Below, piece by piece: positions 13,401 to 23,579 of a stretch of 64,000 nt of DNA. Numbering within the stretch: position 1 is the first letter of the stretch; each line of letters starts with the position of its first letter. Where the stretch lies: the NCBI GenBank assembly GCA_949710005.1, contig OX453275.1:29609218-29673217 (forward strand), read 5' to 3'. A program made the translations under genes and the position numbers. A model generated the notes under the pieces. That model was not told where the DNA came from, ran no database searches, and saw only the letters and a program-made list of their open reading frames with translations. This DNA is from Ricordea florida (lineage: Eukaryota > Cnidaria > Anthozoa > Corallimorpharia > Ricordeidae).

Positions 13401-14896
13401 AGTTGGAACTATGATATCATAACAGTTTACAAGACACCTAGAAAGAGATCAGAAACAATTAATGAAATGTACATACTGAAAGGTTCAGAAAACACCTAGA
13501 ATGAAATGCGGGTAAGAGCCTGTTAACCCCAACCAAATACTCTCATATTTCCCATTCGACTGAGCATTTTTTTTTTATCACAAACCTAACAAACAAGAGA
13601 AATCGTTTCCAACAAGAGAGGAAAAATTCCGTATCTCCAGCAGCCATGTAATGTTCTATGTATTACGTAAGTACCAATGAAATACCAAACCACTTAATTT
13701 AACCCTTTTTGGGGGCGACTCATTATTTTACCATAAGTAAATGTTGCCTACATAGGAACACCGACCGAATTTTAGAGCGAAAGACCTGTCAATATAAGTT
13801 TTGCAGTCAGAGGTAATAAGGGCTGATTTGTGTGTATATTTTTTCTAAGATGTGTGCATGAATCAGTGTATTTCTTTAAAAATGCGGTAAGATCTGCTTT
13901 AATTCAGGAAATCTGAAAGAAAACCACAAATTCTGATTGTGGATAATAGCGTCGCATGCTCTCTGACAGAGCTAGGACTGCGGAGCTCTGGAAACGAAAA
14001 TCGCACGTGGGTTTCTGAATGTTGCTCAGATTATTAAAATAAAAAAAATATATTATTTGAACAAAACAAAATAATGAAAAAAATTAAAAACTAAAAATTT
14101 CCATCCAGGAGTGATAATGTGAAGTGCAATTCAACTGATTTTTTGCTCACTTACTTCAGGCTTAGCTCCGGTGAGATGTCACCCATAATCTGTATTCCCT
14201 GTATAAATTCCACCTTCCGGTTGTCCTTGGTTACAACAAGCAGGACGTCATACCGACTCCCCGGAGTCATCTTACTGGTATCTAACAAGGCTGTGGCATT
14301 ATTGGAACTTAGTCTTCCCATACCCGTACCAAAACAGCCGCCAGTTCCTGGACCCGAGTCTAAAGTGATAACTGGAGGATTGTCATAAATGAAGTACCCA
14401 TCCTGGCTCTTGCATAACCACAAAAATTGCATGGCTGCATCTTCACCTGGCTCTACATCCGGGTCTCTAGAAGACGAGCCATCCAAAGTAATGACTGTGC
14501 CCAGATTTCGGGAGATGTAATAACCTCCCAAAATCTCCATTTCCAAAGGCGATTGCACAATACTGAAGTATCCAGTGGCAGACCTTATATCGCTGTGCGC
14601 CTCGTTTGGCATCGCTGCCTCAAAACTGACTCGGTACTCACCATAAGGAAGGGTTCGCTTTTCTATGTACAACTCAGTAGATATAGTTTTTTCGCCAGTA
14701 CCGTTTAAGCCAATTAAAGTAGCTACTTCCGCATTGTATTTATATGCTCGCCACATAAACTCTGGCGACTTGGAAGCACAGTCAAAATCCCCAACGTTGG
14801 ATTGGACGACGAAATCTTTAGACCGCTGAATGGAGAGTGATGAGCTTCTCGAGCCCGGTAGGTTTAGAATAGTCACCCCTGGAGGATCGCAGGAAC
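2215..14896 (-). CDS. Polycystin-1-like protein gene (REJ-GAIN/GPS-TM-PLAT), partial, at least 12 exons
   Basis: Polycystin-1 family proteins are large cell-surface receptors, autocleaved at a GPS site, that assemble with polycystin-2-type channels. Twelve minus-strand exons splice with matching phases: 14155-14896, 13044-13437, 11878-12075, 11588-11758, 10929-11054, 9662-9859, 8629-8874, 7640-7909, 6454-6903, 6085-6321, 2929-4323 and 2215-2383. In order they give a REJ region, a GAIN-type region, a GPS with the HLTS cleavage motif, one membrane helix, a PLAT domain, about five more helices and the start of the extracellular polycystin loop (motif LLGMPRLRQLRV). From the third resolved exon on, every junction is phase 0. 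The 5' exons (signal peptide, further ectodomain) are not resolved. The exons after 2215, which should carry the last helices, were not found in the 2.2 kb left in the window. Family assignment is firm; orthology to PKD1 rather than a PKD1-like paralogue is not decidable here. Confidence 0.9.
2500..2745 (+). repeat. Dispersed copy of the ~105 bp CAGTACTGT satellite
   Basis: About two diverged units contain CTACTGAACAGTACTGTAC and CTCATCTGTGGATC. They match the array at 45.7-46.7 kb and lie in the intron between the last two resolved polycystin-like exons. Confidence 0.85.
2929..4323 (-). CDS. Polycystin-1-like exon: PLAT/LH2 domain and helices 2-6
   Basis: This is a 465-codon phase 0 exon. 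The acceptor CTATTTAG follows a strong pyrimidine tract; the exon therefore begins upstream of the YELTIVTG strand that opens the PLAT domain. PLAT runs to about WFAVEKGDGKIDRVILP. The family-specific linker SDGHLWLSVVTKSP follows, then five hydrophobic segments (around CLCVLMSTMLVNAMFYG, MRQFIVGVQSALIVTPANLL, VACVAYLLCIIVVSVSSLV, LQPIKICLVVVLSAF and HLFFLLLLMIVCYGN), separated by a long Ser/Asn/Lys-rich cytoplasmic loop. PLAT domains bind lipids and proteins at the inner membrane face. Confidence 0.93.
4423..4723. mobile_element. MITE in polycystin-like intron, copy A
   Basis: The inner terminal repeats contain ATGATAAGGGGACAGAATC and its reverse complement; the outer ends carry GAAAATGAGG. 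The element lies in the intron just 5' of the PLAT exon. A second copy in inverted orientation is at 43785-44046. Confidence 0.85.
4724..6084. other. Intron sequence, no gene
   Basis: This is the rest of the intron between the GPS/TM1 and PLAT exons. It holds one dispersed repeat (5255-5430). I see no further coding exon; the two flanking exons join in phase without one. Confidence 0.6.
5255..5430. repeat. Dispersed repeat, inverted partner at 59.35-59.52 kb
   Basis: It contains GGAGAATTCTCCGGCTACTA and AGACATGGAGCGCTTTCAGA. Nearly the same sequence occurs in reverse complement at about 59345-59520. The two copies differ at only scattered positions. Confidence 0.85.
6085..6321 (-). CDS. Polycystin-1-like exon: GPS cleavage site and first transmembrane helix
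   Basis: This is a 79-codon phase 0 exon. The motif FHCLCTHLTSFGGGF is a complete GPS second half; cleavage would fall between Leu and Thr of HLTS. It is followed by PNRLDFDVIY, then a roughly 22-residue hydrophobic helix (VVVLGAILAVLILYLLVVIF) and a basic stop-transfer stretch (KADKRDRTK). Confidence 0.92.
6454..6903 (-). CDS. Polycystin-1-like exon: GAIN and first half of GPS
   Basis: This is a 150-codon phase 0 exon. It ends with WNKTAEQWSSQGCK, the tryptophan/cysteine first half of the GPS motif. The intron splits the GPS exactly between the GCK and the following valine. A cluster of basic residues (SSPRKKRSC and nearby) sits in the middle and may be a furin-like site; that is inference. 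Confidence 0.9.
6953..7167. mobile_element. Harbinger-like MITE, copy A
   Basis: The terminal inverted repeats are GGGACCGTGCATTTTTTACG and the matching right end CGTAAAAAGTGAACGGTCTC. They are flanked by the direct repeat TTA. The 3 bp TWA-type target duplication suggests the PIF/Harbinger group (inference). Confidence 0.8.
7375..7500. repeat. (AAT)n microsatellite
   Basis: This is an interrupted AAT/GAT trinucleotide run inside a polycystin-like intron. A shorter TTA run lies at 8938-8970. Confidence 0.9.
7640..7909 (-). CDS. Polycystin-1-like exon: GAIN beta region
   Basis: This is a 90-codon phase 0 exon. The motif NPYPWHSTASAVSSHVIDL matches the conserved NPFPW-type strand ahead of polycystin GPS sites. 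The donor is taken as ACG/GTAAAG because it keeps phase 0 with the next exon. An alternative GTAAG lies 16 bases further on. Confidence 0.85.
8009..8258. repeat. Foldback element, copy A of the GAGTTATGGACTC family
   Basis: The left arm contains CAACCATCGAGTTATGGACT and the right arm GTCCATAACACGATGGTT. The arms extend to TATAAAAGAA and TTCTTTTATA and beyond. The related copy is at 24400-24590. Confidence 0.82.
8629..8874 (-). CDS. Polycystin-1-like exon: GAIN domain
   Basis: This is an 82-codon phase 0 exon between CCGCAG and TTG/GTAAGT. It includes KLIDEVGTALLSTM and DLSGNVDIKTSLEA, consistent with the transition from helices to beta strands in the GAIN domain. Confidence 0.82.
9662..9859 (-). 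CDS. Polycystin-1-like exon: GAIN helical region
   Basis: This is a 66-codon phase 0 exon between TTTTTAG and AAC/GTAAGT. It reads NVAVETLSFITSVFSKKAKE and ends in a charged helix (LEETAKKEENRQN). It was found by splice-site and frame reading rather than by ORF length. Confidence 0.8.
9955..10145. repeat. Copy of the TATAAATACTCAGGTGATTA repeat
   Basis: The segment from AGTATAAATACTCAGGTG through CGCGCGCTCTGATTGG to ATTTATACTAAAACAATTA is shared with 54655-54860. Confidence 0.8.
10929..11054 (-). CDS. Polycystin-1-like exon: GAIN helical region
   Basis: This is a 42-codon phase 0 exon between TCGCAG and CAG/GTAGGT, too short to stand out as an ORF. The predicted sequence runs through QVSSLQVYNLQSLTQTTSV, a pattern typical of the helical part of polycystin GAIN domains. 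Confidence 0.8.
11588..11758 (-). CDS. Polycystin-1-like exon: REJ/GAIN helical region
   Basis: This is a 57-codon phase 0 exon ending at GCG/GTAAGC. The sequence looks helical (SGKIQAATQLANAVLETIN), as expected for the start of the GAIN helical subdomain. Confidence 0.8.
11878..12075 (-). CDS. Polycystin-1-like exon: REJ region
   Basis: This is a 66-codon phase 0 exon between CACAG and GTAACT. It continues the REJ fold (PLNYQFYYK, then a hydrophobic strand and AMERLAVQ). Confidence 0.85.
12865..13018. mobile_element. Small inverted-repeat element beside a splice donor
   Basis: The terminal repeats are GTATGAGGCTTAAGTTAATTTT-like on the left and AAAATTTACTTAAGCCTCAC on the right, with subterminal GTAAGAAGAATATGCA and TGCATATTCTTCTTAC. 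It starts about 25 bases inside the intron that follows the 13044-13437 exon. Confidence 0.82.
13044..13437 (-). CDS. Polycystin-1-like exon: REJ core
   Basis: The acceptor CTAG and the donor CAG/GTAACG fit the neighbours in phase (2 in, 0 out). The residues include PPHSGQCAVNPTTG and NFSFNCSGW, which match the recurring Gly/Cys/Trp pattern of the REJ domain and continue into the next exon as GSHLPLNYQFYY. Confidence 0.88.
14155..14896 (-). CDS. Polycystin-1-like exon: N-terminal part of REJ region
   Basis: The exon starts after an AG at 14898-14897 (phase 1) and ends at a GTAAGT donor (phase 2). It encodes about 247 residues with the REJ hallmarks GTVITLDGSSSRDPD and a downstream FLWLC. Repeated NxS/T sites fit an extracellular location. 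It is the most 5' exon placed with confidence. Confidence 0.85.
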
Positions 14897-15200
14897 CTTG
14901 ATTCAAAAGGACAACATTCATAAACAGTATTACAAAAGCTCAAACCTAAATATTTTTTGACAATATAAATTCTTCTTTTGTCACACGATGTAGCAACTAT
15001 TTTTTCTTCGAATAACAAATGTAATAAATATTCAGTATTTCAGAGGATCTACAGATTTGATGATTAGCATGTTTTACAATTAGGTAGGTCATTAACGTAT
15101 GCACAACCATGTACGGATATATGCAGTGATGAAACTGTACGAAGACACCACGTACCATAGAATTGCAATTGAAATCGCGATAAACTTACAGGCCGCTTAC

Positions 15201-16254
15201 ACTGGTCCTGACTGGTGACTACATGCGACACACTTTCTTAAAAAACTGGTCTTTAGGAAGAGTACGAACACATAAAATCCTTGTCTAATAAGATACTGCA
15301 ACTTCTCAAAGTCGCAAGTTGGAGCCATCATTCAATTATTTAGTACATACTGTTTGGGAATTATGCAGTTAATTGCGTTGCTTGCAAGTCTGGTGTCGTT
15401 CGCACCCGGGGATGGGTGGGGGGGGGGGGGAGTTACTCCCTTATATAGGCTAAATAAGTATTTAGGCCCCAAAGGGTGTGGTTTTTCAACCATTTTTTTC
15501 CATAAATAGGACATCGATTTTAGCAATTTTGCCTCCGTTTTAGTAATAAATAGGGTACCGATTTTGCACTCTAGTCTTACATTCGTTTGCTTCTTTTTGA
15601 AGAAGCTACCCCTTCATCATGCCCATTCCTTCCATCCGCGCTTTGTAGATCAACATTGGCCTTAGCATTGGTCTGAACTAGGGAAATAATTATATATAAG
15701 GCAGGTCTGAAATAGGGTATTGATTTAGGGGACAGGTCACAAATAGGGCAGGGAAAATCGCAGATTTTGGTCATAAATAAGGTAATGGTTTTGGGAAGCG
15801 GGCCGCACACCCCTACCCAATTTTTTCTGGGAGTTCCCCCCCCCCCCGGGCTCTCGCATAACTAAAGTGTCTCATTGTGGATAGATATTTATTATATAGA
15901 CGCGAGTGATTTACTGGAAAATATACCACTCGTAAAATTCATAAAAACTACATCCGGGACCCGAGTGGTTTATTTTCCATAATCTCACACGTGAGTTTAT
16001 CGATGACGTAATTTCGGTAATTTCCCTCCAAAACACTTTTTGTCTATATAATTGCCTCTCGAAAATAAAATTCATATTTCGCGCCACCGTGTAATATCCT
16101 CTATATATTTTACGTTATTGATGTGAACCAATTTGTGCTCTCTTCAATCACGCTGTGCCAACTTACCCATGACGTACACTGAACAGCAACTACCAATATT
16201 TCACGTATCTGATATTGTCCAGGGAAATAGGAAACATTGTCAACGGTCGGCAGG
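15201..16254 (-). CDS. Possible upstream exons of the polycystin-1-like gene
   Basis: Two short splice-bounded open segments lie on the minus strand: 16167-16254 (contains PGQYQIREILVVAVQCTSW, donor TGG/GTAAGT) and 15201-15236 (contains SHVVTSQDQ, donor CAGT/GTAAGC, phase compatible with the exon at 14896). Both resemble extracellular REJ-flanking sequence. Their mutual phases do not match, so at least one boundary is wrong or an exon is missing between them. Confidence 0.35.
15405..15850. mobile_element. Poly-G/C-ended element, copy 1
   Basis: It begins CCCGGGGATGGGTGGGGGGG and ends in a C-run followed by GGG. The interior has diverged short repeats around AAATAGGGTA (reverse complement TACCCTATTT). 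Related copies are at 32.9, 34.4 and 40.2 kb. Confidence 0.8.
15885..16115. repeat. Palindromic repeat related to 55.6-55.8 kb
   Basis: The end CTCGAAAATAAAATTCATAT followed by TCGCGCCACCGTGTAATA matches the end of the repeat at 55746-55795. The interior contains paired ACTCGTAAAATTCATAAAA / CGAGTGGTTTATTTTCC-type arms. Confidence 0.7.
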
Positions 16255-17269
16255 CTGGATTAGAACATCAATAAGGGAAAAAAGGATGTTATTCATAGGT
16301 TAGAACTAGAAGAGTCAAGAGTCAAGTACTTTGTTTTTACCGTATTTATTCGATTAACCACCCTGGGTGCTTAATAATGGAGAGTGGGTGTTTATTCGAT
16401 TGGGCGCCGACTCGAAGCTGGGCGCGTATTGAATTTTCCCCAATTTTCAGCAAGTGCAGTGTGTTTATTTTGCAATAAACCAATAAACGGTAATAGGTAA
16501 TAACAAAACCCAAAGATGTAACAATATAAGGTTTCTGAAAAATATTCTGAAAAAAACTCTGTCTCTATCGTGAGTGCTTATCAGTTCTATTTCAATCAAT
16601 CAATGTCATTGTCACTCAAGTCAACAAATGAATTCTCTGGTGCTGCCTCGTGCAATCAATTTTTTTTTGCGAGGGTGGGGTGGGAGGGGGAAAGTAAGTG
16701 GGGTGAGGGTGGCCACTTATTCGAGGCTTGGCGCTTATTAACTTTTCCTGCTTTTAGGTTGGGCGCTTAATCCAGCTGGGGACAAATTCGAGGTTGGACG
16801 CTTATTCGTAAGTCTAGTCTAGTTTCACTAATACAAGTCAAACCTTCAGTCATGCAATTGTGCATGTCTTGACCTCAAATGACTCCTACCTGAATCAAAT
16901 CTTGAGTGATAGTGTGCGGTTCCAGCTTTAGTCCTTCCATTTTTACAGCGTCAAAATAAAAGATACATCATTTTGTTACAGCTAATATAATTACTATAAG
17001 GAAAGCTTAAGTCATAATATGTGGTTGTAACTATTAATTTTAAGCCTCTCCCTTTCCCATGTTAAAGGATTTAGACCAAAACTAGTACTTAACCCTTTCC
17101 ACAGGATTCAACCTGTACTTTTTGACAGTGTACGATGTGGCTTTAATATTTTTAAATCTGGAAGTCCGTTCAACAAGGGCATTGTCCGCACTGCATTGGT
17201 TTTGAATTTGATTCTGGATTGAGCGATGCATATGTGCACAGAACCGTACTAACGTGGTTTGGTCTTTCT

Positions 17270-17720
17270 CACACTGGTCACACCGCATGGTTTGATCCAA
17301 AACGAAAACAGTCAGAGCCATATTATATATAAACGCAAACAGTACAACAGTACAGTACTGTTCAGTAGCTTTGCAAAGAATGGTCACACTGCATGGTTTG
17401 TTACATAGATTAAAAGGTTAGAACCCCACCGTATAGTAAAACAAACAGTACCACAATACAGTACTGTTTAGTAACCTTACAAAGAATGGTCGCAATGCAT
17501 GATGAAAAAGTTTATAACTGAGCTGTAAAGAAAAACAACTGCAAACAGCACCACGGTACAGAACTATTCAGTAGCTCTCCAAAGAATGGTCACAGTGCAT
17601 TGTTTGATCTACGAATGAATACATTAGAACCACACAGTACAGTATAACAAACAGTACCACAGCGCAGTGCTGTACAGCGACTTTCCAACGAATGGATGCA
17701 TTGCATGGTTTGACCCCACA
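17270..17720 (-). repeat. Diverged satellite block, inverted relative to 45.7 kb array
   Basis: Four imperfect units contain CAGTACTGTTCAGTAGC and AAAGAATGGTCACACTGCAT. These are the reverse complement of the 45.7-46.7 kb units. Confidence 0.85.
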
Positions 17721-18639
17721 TAAACACGTTAGAAACGTTAAATTACTTTTTCATTTGACAGCGGACTTAAATTGTTTATGTGCAGCTGCCATATTTTACC
17801 TCATTGATCGGCCCACTCACAGAGCATATCACCAACGCAAGTTATCCGTGAACTGAGTTCGTTGGATGACAAGAAAAAAGGTTATAGTAACCCTGCGAAC
17901 AACGTTATGATTCTTGTTTCACGAAGTCCACGTTAAATAACTTGCACGCGTCATCGTGCACGCCATTTCAAACTTAAACTTACCACGCGCGCAAACTTTA
18001 AGCGCGCTCTGTTCACAGTCGGATGCTCGTTTCCCGAATGTTCCGAACCTTTGTGGCGTTTTCGGGTATGAGAACTCACACCATAGTTTGGTAACAAACA
18101 AATATCTGCCCATCGAAATTAGTCCCGGAGAAATATACTTTTCTCCTATAAAAACATGTTAAAATAACTGGTTCGCAGAGTGGGTGCTTTATGTGAGTTT
18201 TCTGATATTTCAAGATACGGATGCAAGGTTATTACCGCACTTCACCATAGTATTTCTTTGTTTTACGGCAGGTCTCCTTCTTCATAGCCTGTTTTGATTT
18301 CGAATAATTAAAAAATCAATGCCAAATTTCTGTTTATTTCAAACATAATTTTAGGCATTTTTGTCATTACAGCAGGTCTTTCCGTTTGCGTGTGAGATAA
18401 GCGCGGTGTTAGTTCCTTGCCAACGAAGTCAGCGAACTACGGTTAAGAAACAGACGATAACTACTGTTTTTTTTTTTATCAGCGTTTATACCGCGGTATC
18501 AACGCGTGTACAAACCGAGGTGCTTCGGAGAATTAGAGAGCGGAACGTGCAAACGCGAAGCGAGTGTTGAGTGTTTGTATGGTATATAGTCGCGCACCTT
18601 GGTTTGTATAATCTTGTAAAAACACAGTAGCCGAGTTAT

Positions 18640-18965
18640 ATTTTTTTTATAAGATAATAACTCAAGTTAGTAAAAATCTACTTGTAGACCAATGCAAATG
18701 CCGCAACTGAATCTGATTGGCTGAGCTACTGCACACTATCAGCCATTAGACAACAGTTGGTTGAAGATCGTTTTCAAAATGGCAAAGTTTCGCTGGAAGA
18801 TTGAGTATTTTGGTGTTTTTTCACCGACACATGATTTGTTTATTATGATTTTTACTAAAACAATTAGATTATTCTCTCTCGATTTCTATGAGGTGATAGT
18901 TGATTCGGCCTATGGCCTCATCAACTATCATCCCATTGAAATCTCGAGCTCAGATTCTAATTGTT
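18640..18965. repeat. Foldback element with GGCCTATGGCC core, copy A
   Basis: It contains CTGATTGGCTGAGCTACTGC and a strong stem TCTATGAGGTGATAGTTGA / TCAACTATCATCCCATTGA around GGCCTATGGCC. A close relative is at 62151-62466. Confidence 0.85.
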
Positions 18966-19171
18966 GATTATGCCATCGGCCGCTTTGAAGGTGATGGCTA
19001 ATATAGACACAATTATTAACCAATGGAAGCCCGCGTATAATCACTTTTATTTTCAAATTAAAATTATCATTTCCATTCATGACTTCTGTTTTGAATATTT
19101 TGTGTTAGAAATGAGCCTAATACCATTGCACCTTCTTATTCTCCCTTTTTACATTAAAAGGTTTTACCTCG

Positions 19172-20281
19172 TTACAAGTCCACTGTTCTGTTCAAAAATG
19201 ATAATCGAACCGGCTCGTCATGATCAAGTCCAGCCGGTGGATCATAACACGGCTGGGAGAACTGATGATGGCCTTGTTGTTCTCTCAGTTTTACTGAGGT
19301 ATCCCGAGCAGCTATTACTGGCAGTAATTCCATTATGGCATCACGGATCTGTTTGATTCGCAAACAGTAAACCACAGGATTCAGAAGAGAACTTAACAGA
19401 AGCGTAAAAATGGCTCCGCTGCAAAGGACATACATGACACGTTTATGGGTTATTGTTGTCACTTTCTCTCCTACCGCAAGAAGTATTAAAAAAGGAAGGT
19501 AACAGAGAGCTAACACACTTATAACGATTGTTATTGTTCTAGAAATTCTGGTCTCAAATTGGGATTGTCTGTTTCTTTCTTGGCGCGGTAGTCCACTTTG
19601 AAGATGTCGAATGCGCGTTTGATATCGGCGAGATTCCCGCCAAATTACGATGTTCATGTAAATCACACCAATCACGCACAATAGAAACCAACTTGACTTA
19701 TAAATGTCAATGAACGACGACACACCGGCAGAGATTTTACCACTAAGACCGCCGAAAATTTTTAGACTCTCAAGGGGTAGTGTAAGTAGCGGGATTCCCC
19801 AAGCGATGAGTACACCAAGAAACAAACGTTTCCTTGTTACGGCACTTCTATACCTCATAGGATATTTCGCCGCAATGAAACGATCGATGCTGACTAAAGC
19901 AATATGTGGTAAGGGAGTCAGGCAGAAGTAGAACACTGAAAGTAGCGAGTAGGTGTCAAAGTGGCAAAATGGCCCAGTCTCGGTGACGTGTCGGATTTCC
20001 CGCGCAATTTGTAACGGTTGTGTCAGCGCACCCGTGAAAAGATCATTTCCCGCCAAACAAGTCAGCAGTAGCTTAGAATTGGGTCTGAGTTGTGGACTTT
20101 TCACCACGGCCCAGATAACCAGTGCATCGAGGACGATCGTTAAAAGAGCAATCACCGAGTAGACGCTTATCAATGCTACTAGAACCACAAATACATTCTT
20201 GGTCAGGTACGACTCGTTTCAAGGCATAAAATTCACCAGGGGACACTCTTCGTGCGTTTGAAAAGAAGAAAGATTATCCAT
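19172..20281 (-). pseudogene. Class A GPCR with in-frame TGA in the extracellular N-terminus
   Basis: This is a single-exon rhodopsin-class seven-helix receptor of the plasma membrane; the ligand is unknown. From an ATG at 20281 the frame gives 20 codons (ending NFMP), a TGA at 20221-20219, then 348 codons to the stop at 19172. Visible hallmarks are N and D in helix 2 (CLAGNDLF), Cys before helix 3 (GPFCHFD), SIDRFIAAKYP for the DRY position, AWGIP in helix 4, LALCYLPF in helix 6 and NPVVYCLR for NPxxY. The second extracellular loop lacks a cysteine, so the usual loop disulfide seems absent. Downstream of the TGA there is no in-frame ATG until intracellular loop 2, so a full receptor could not be made without readthrough, a non-ATG start or an unseen 5' exon. 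The rest of the frame is intact, so the break is recent, an assembly error, or bypassed by splicing. Confidence 0.85.
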
Positions 20282-23238
20282 GTCGAAAGAGATGTTTAAG
20301 AAATAGAAAACATGTACCGTGTTTCTATCGAGTTATAGAAACACGAGAGGAAGTTTGGGCAACAGGTAGACGTGCTGTTATGAGTGTTGACCACTTATGG
20401 TGCGGAGTGGTCCAACAAGAAATGCTAAGGGTACCAAGGTCCTTGTTTCCAACGTGGCATCTTTGTTGTCGTTTCCTCGAGTTTCATCGCGAGGCACCTT
20501 GTCTTTATCAGCAAATGCTCTTCTGTCACTCTGTCCACATTTTCTATTCACTGGTAACTCGTTTGATTTCTGCTTTGATTCTAGTGAGACATTCGCTAAA
20601 AAATCATTTGATTCTTTTGCTATTTTCAGTTCGCGGAACGACCCCTATTGTTATCGCTATTGTTTTGTTCAAAACAAGGAGCGTATGCATAATGAAGTAG
20701 GGACCTGTGCGGAAATCTTGCCCTGTATGTTTGAGCGTAGAAAAGATGACACCATTTGTTTTCGACATATTCGCCATCGACTTCGACATCGTAGAAAGAA
20801 GGTTGCGCCCGTATTGCGTGTCTGCGGTATTCCCCATTGCACGTGACTGCGATTTGCGATGAAACTCTAGTGTAACCCTATAGTCGGTTGCCCGACTAAA
20901 AAAACAAACAAACAAAAAAAAACAGATGGGCTCGAATATTTCACAGAAGAGTTTGACGTTTTGCCAACTTATACCTGATTTGCTGTTAGTTTTGAATTAC
21001 AGAAAATATTGGGATGATTACGTTTTGGGTTACAGTAAGAACCCTTAAAGAGAGCGGCCGAAATCAAGCCTACATATTTTCCATAACTGTTTATGACAGG
21101 ATTTATTAAGCAAAATACCGAAGTGAAATATACCGGTTGATATGAAAAAGAAGTGCATTGATCTCAGCATACGGCAGCGCAAGCGTGAACATTTCGCGGA
21201 AAAGAACACAAGGTCAAATTATGCAAATTAGGTCCCCGTAGTGAGAGACCTCACCCGACGGGATTGAGAGTTCATTTTGCTGAAATGTGAGAGAAATATT
21301 AAAACTGTAAGTCTCGAAAACCATTTACGATAGATATGTGTTACATGTCTTGAAATTTAGTTCACTAATTTGCCCACCGGTGTTGACGGAACCGTGTTTA
21401 CTCAAATAAAAGAATGAATTCCCGAGCTGTTAAGATGGACCCGTAATTCGCGGACTTTTAACGTATGAAAAATCAAAATAATTTAAGTTAAAAATGAAGA
21501 CCTCAAGCAAATGTTTCATGATATGTACGATCTTTGTCACCTGTCGGCTGACAGATTGGTGAAGTGTTCGCGGAAAAATGGGCATCATGCCAATTAGCTC
21601 CAATTTTAAAAGGAAGTTACAGGAGGAATTTTTACTTGTCGAATTACAGAAACCTGAAATAAAATATTTCCATTCACATGCAAAAGTAGTTGTTTCCTCT
21701 CAGTCAAGCTGAAGAAGATGATAAACAGCAGCAACATGTAACAACTCATACGTGAACACTTTCCGGAAAAACATCATTATGCAAATTAGGTTAAATTATG
21801 CAAATTCGGTCAGTTTCCGGTCAAAGTCTTGAGAAAGCTCACGCTGCCGGAATTTAACTTGCCAAAGGAGAGTTTGCGAATTTGTTAAGACTTACAGGTG
21901 GACTAATAAAACATAGGTTTGATTTGAAAATGAACTGCCGCACTTTGGAGAAAACCAGATTTGAAAATTGCCCAAATTCTTCTTATATTCAATAGCCACG
22001 AAGTTGTAGAAATTGGAACCGCTCCAAAATACAACTGTTTTAACGAAAATGGTCGATCTTCCAGAAATGAGCCACTTGTATGCCAGGCAATAACGTGCAT
22101 TCGTACAAATGAATAGGGCTGATGCAAAGTAAGTAAAATTAGCCGTGGAAGTTGACCTGAATTTCCTTTCTCAATTTGCTGAAATAGCACCCAAAACAAG
22201 GGGGGTGGTCAAAGTTTGAAGGATTTTATCTTATTCTATTACAAACACCACCGATCGTAATCTTATCTGATAGAGAAAAAATGCTGAAAATTTGGAGGGA
22301 ATCGGCCGTCCTCGATCCGTGGACCTTGCCCGGTCCTAAGTGACAATGACACTTAATACCTAAGTGTGGCTTGCGCTAGAAGTTCACATCACTGCTAATG
22401 CTTTACACTTGAAATGACCCGTTTTCCCACATGTTAATTGAGGAAACCACCAATAAAAAAAACGACCGAAAGCCTACGTTGTTGGTCAGCCTGGAAATCA
22501 ACCATTACTTTTAAACTATAGGTTTCATGTCACGAAAAACATTGACATGCAAGTAAAAGCGCCTATAAATGGGCGAATTTATGAAAATTAAACAACAATT
22601 TTCCCAATTGCGCCTGGTCTATTTGTGCACAATCAAGTAGGAAAACCAAAAAGGCCCCTTTAGGAGGAAAAGATACAGCAAGATAGCTGAAAAACTTGTC
22701 ATAAAACAATACTGACCTCAAAAGGGGCTTGTGTCCGACCTATAATATATGCAAAAAAGATATGAAACTGAATTATCGAACTGGATTTTGCCATCCTTTC
22801 TGCTTGAAAGTACTTACCGACTTATTTGAGTCCCACAGGAGTGAAACAAGGGGCTTTTATGACGTGGGAAAGGTCCCTAAAGAAAGCAGTTTTACATATT
22901 CAAAATTGTCCTTCTCTCACCTAATGAAGGTAACAAAGTCAAAGTGTAGTAAGGGTTTGTTAAAGCCACACACTTGCGCACTAAGGCGACAGTGGTAAAA
23001 GGGATAAGACCCTGTTGCTACCAAAAAAAAATAGAAAAATAGACTCAAAAGAATGAAGGTAACAGTCAACTGGAGTGGGCGTCTTCGGCAGCCAAAAAAG
23101 GCATAGAAAATTAGAGTGATATCCGTCGGTAGGAAAAAAATATATGAAGACTTAGAAAAAGGAGACGTGCATGAGGGAAAAAGTGGAGGCGACTAAGAAA
23201 TTTAGGGGCACAAGAAAAATAGGGTTGAAACCAGTCAC

Positions 23239-23300
23239 AATAATAATAATAATATTTTATTAATTTATATTGCGCGTTTTCTATGAAAATACCAAACCTA
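23239..23300 (-). mobile_element. 3' tail of a truncated non-LTR element
   Basis: The sequence AATAATAATATTTTATTAAT followed by TTATATTGCGCGTTTTCTAT matches the tail of the RT fragment at 35.2 kb. I could not follow the element further. Confidence 0.55.
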
Positions 23301-23579
23301 AGTAAAAATTATATATCAAAACTTATTGACCAAATGAGAATAGTCGCTATCAAACATTTAGAATACACCAAAGCTTGAATCCACTGCTAAGTTTTAATAG
23401 CATTATGACCCATCTAAGTTGCTTTTAACTTCCTAAAAAATGAGACTAATGCATTGAGAAAAGGCAGTAGTGACCTTCTTGTCATTCGGAGTGAACGACA
23501 GCAAGAGACCCTTGTGCTCTATTAACGGCAGATAAAAAACTTTTAGGATCCAGTTAATATCTATTATAATATAGCTACG

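Larger units (their letters stand above)
16255..19171. other. Intergenic sequence with repeats; no supported gene
   Basis: It holds a block of diverged satellite copies (17270-17720) and a foldback element (18640-18965). A weak open segment with a GTAGGA donor around 16890-16940 (minus) could be an extra 5' exon of the polycystin-like gene, but its acceptor is poor. Confidence 0.5.
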
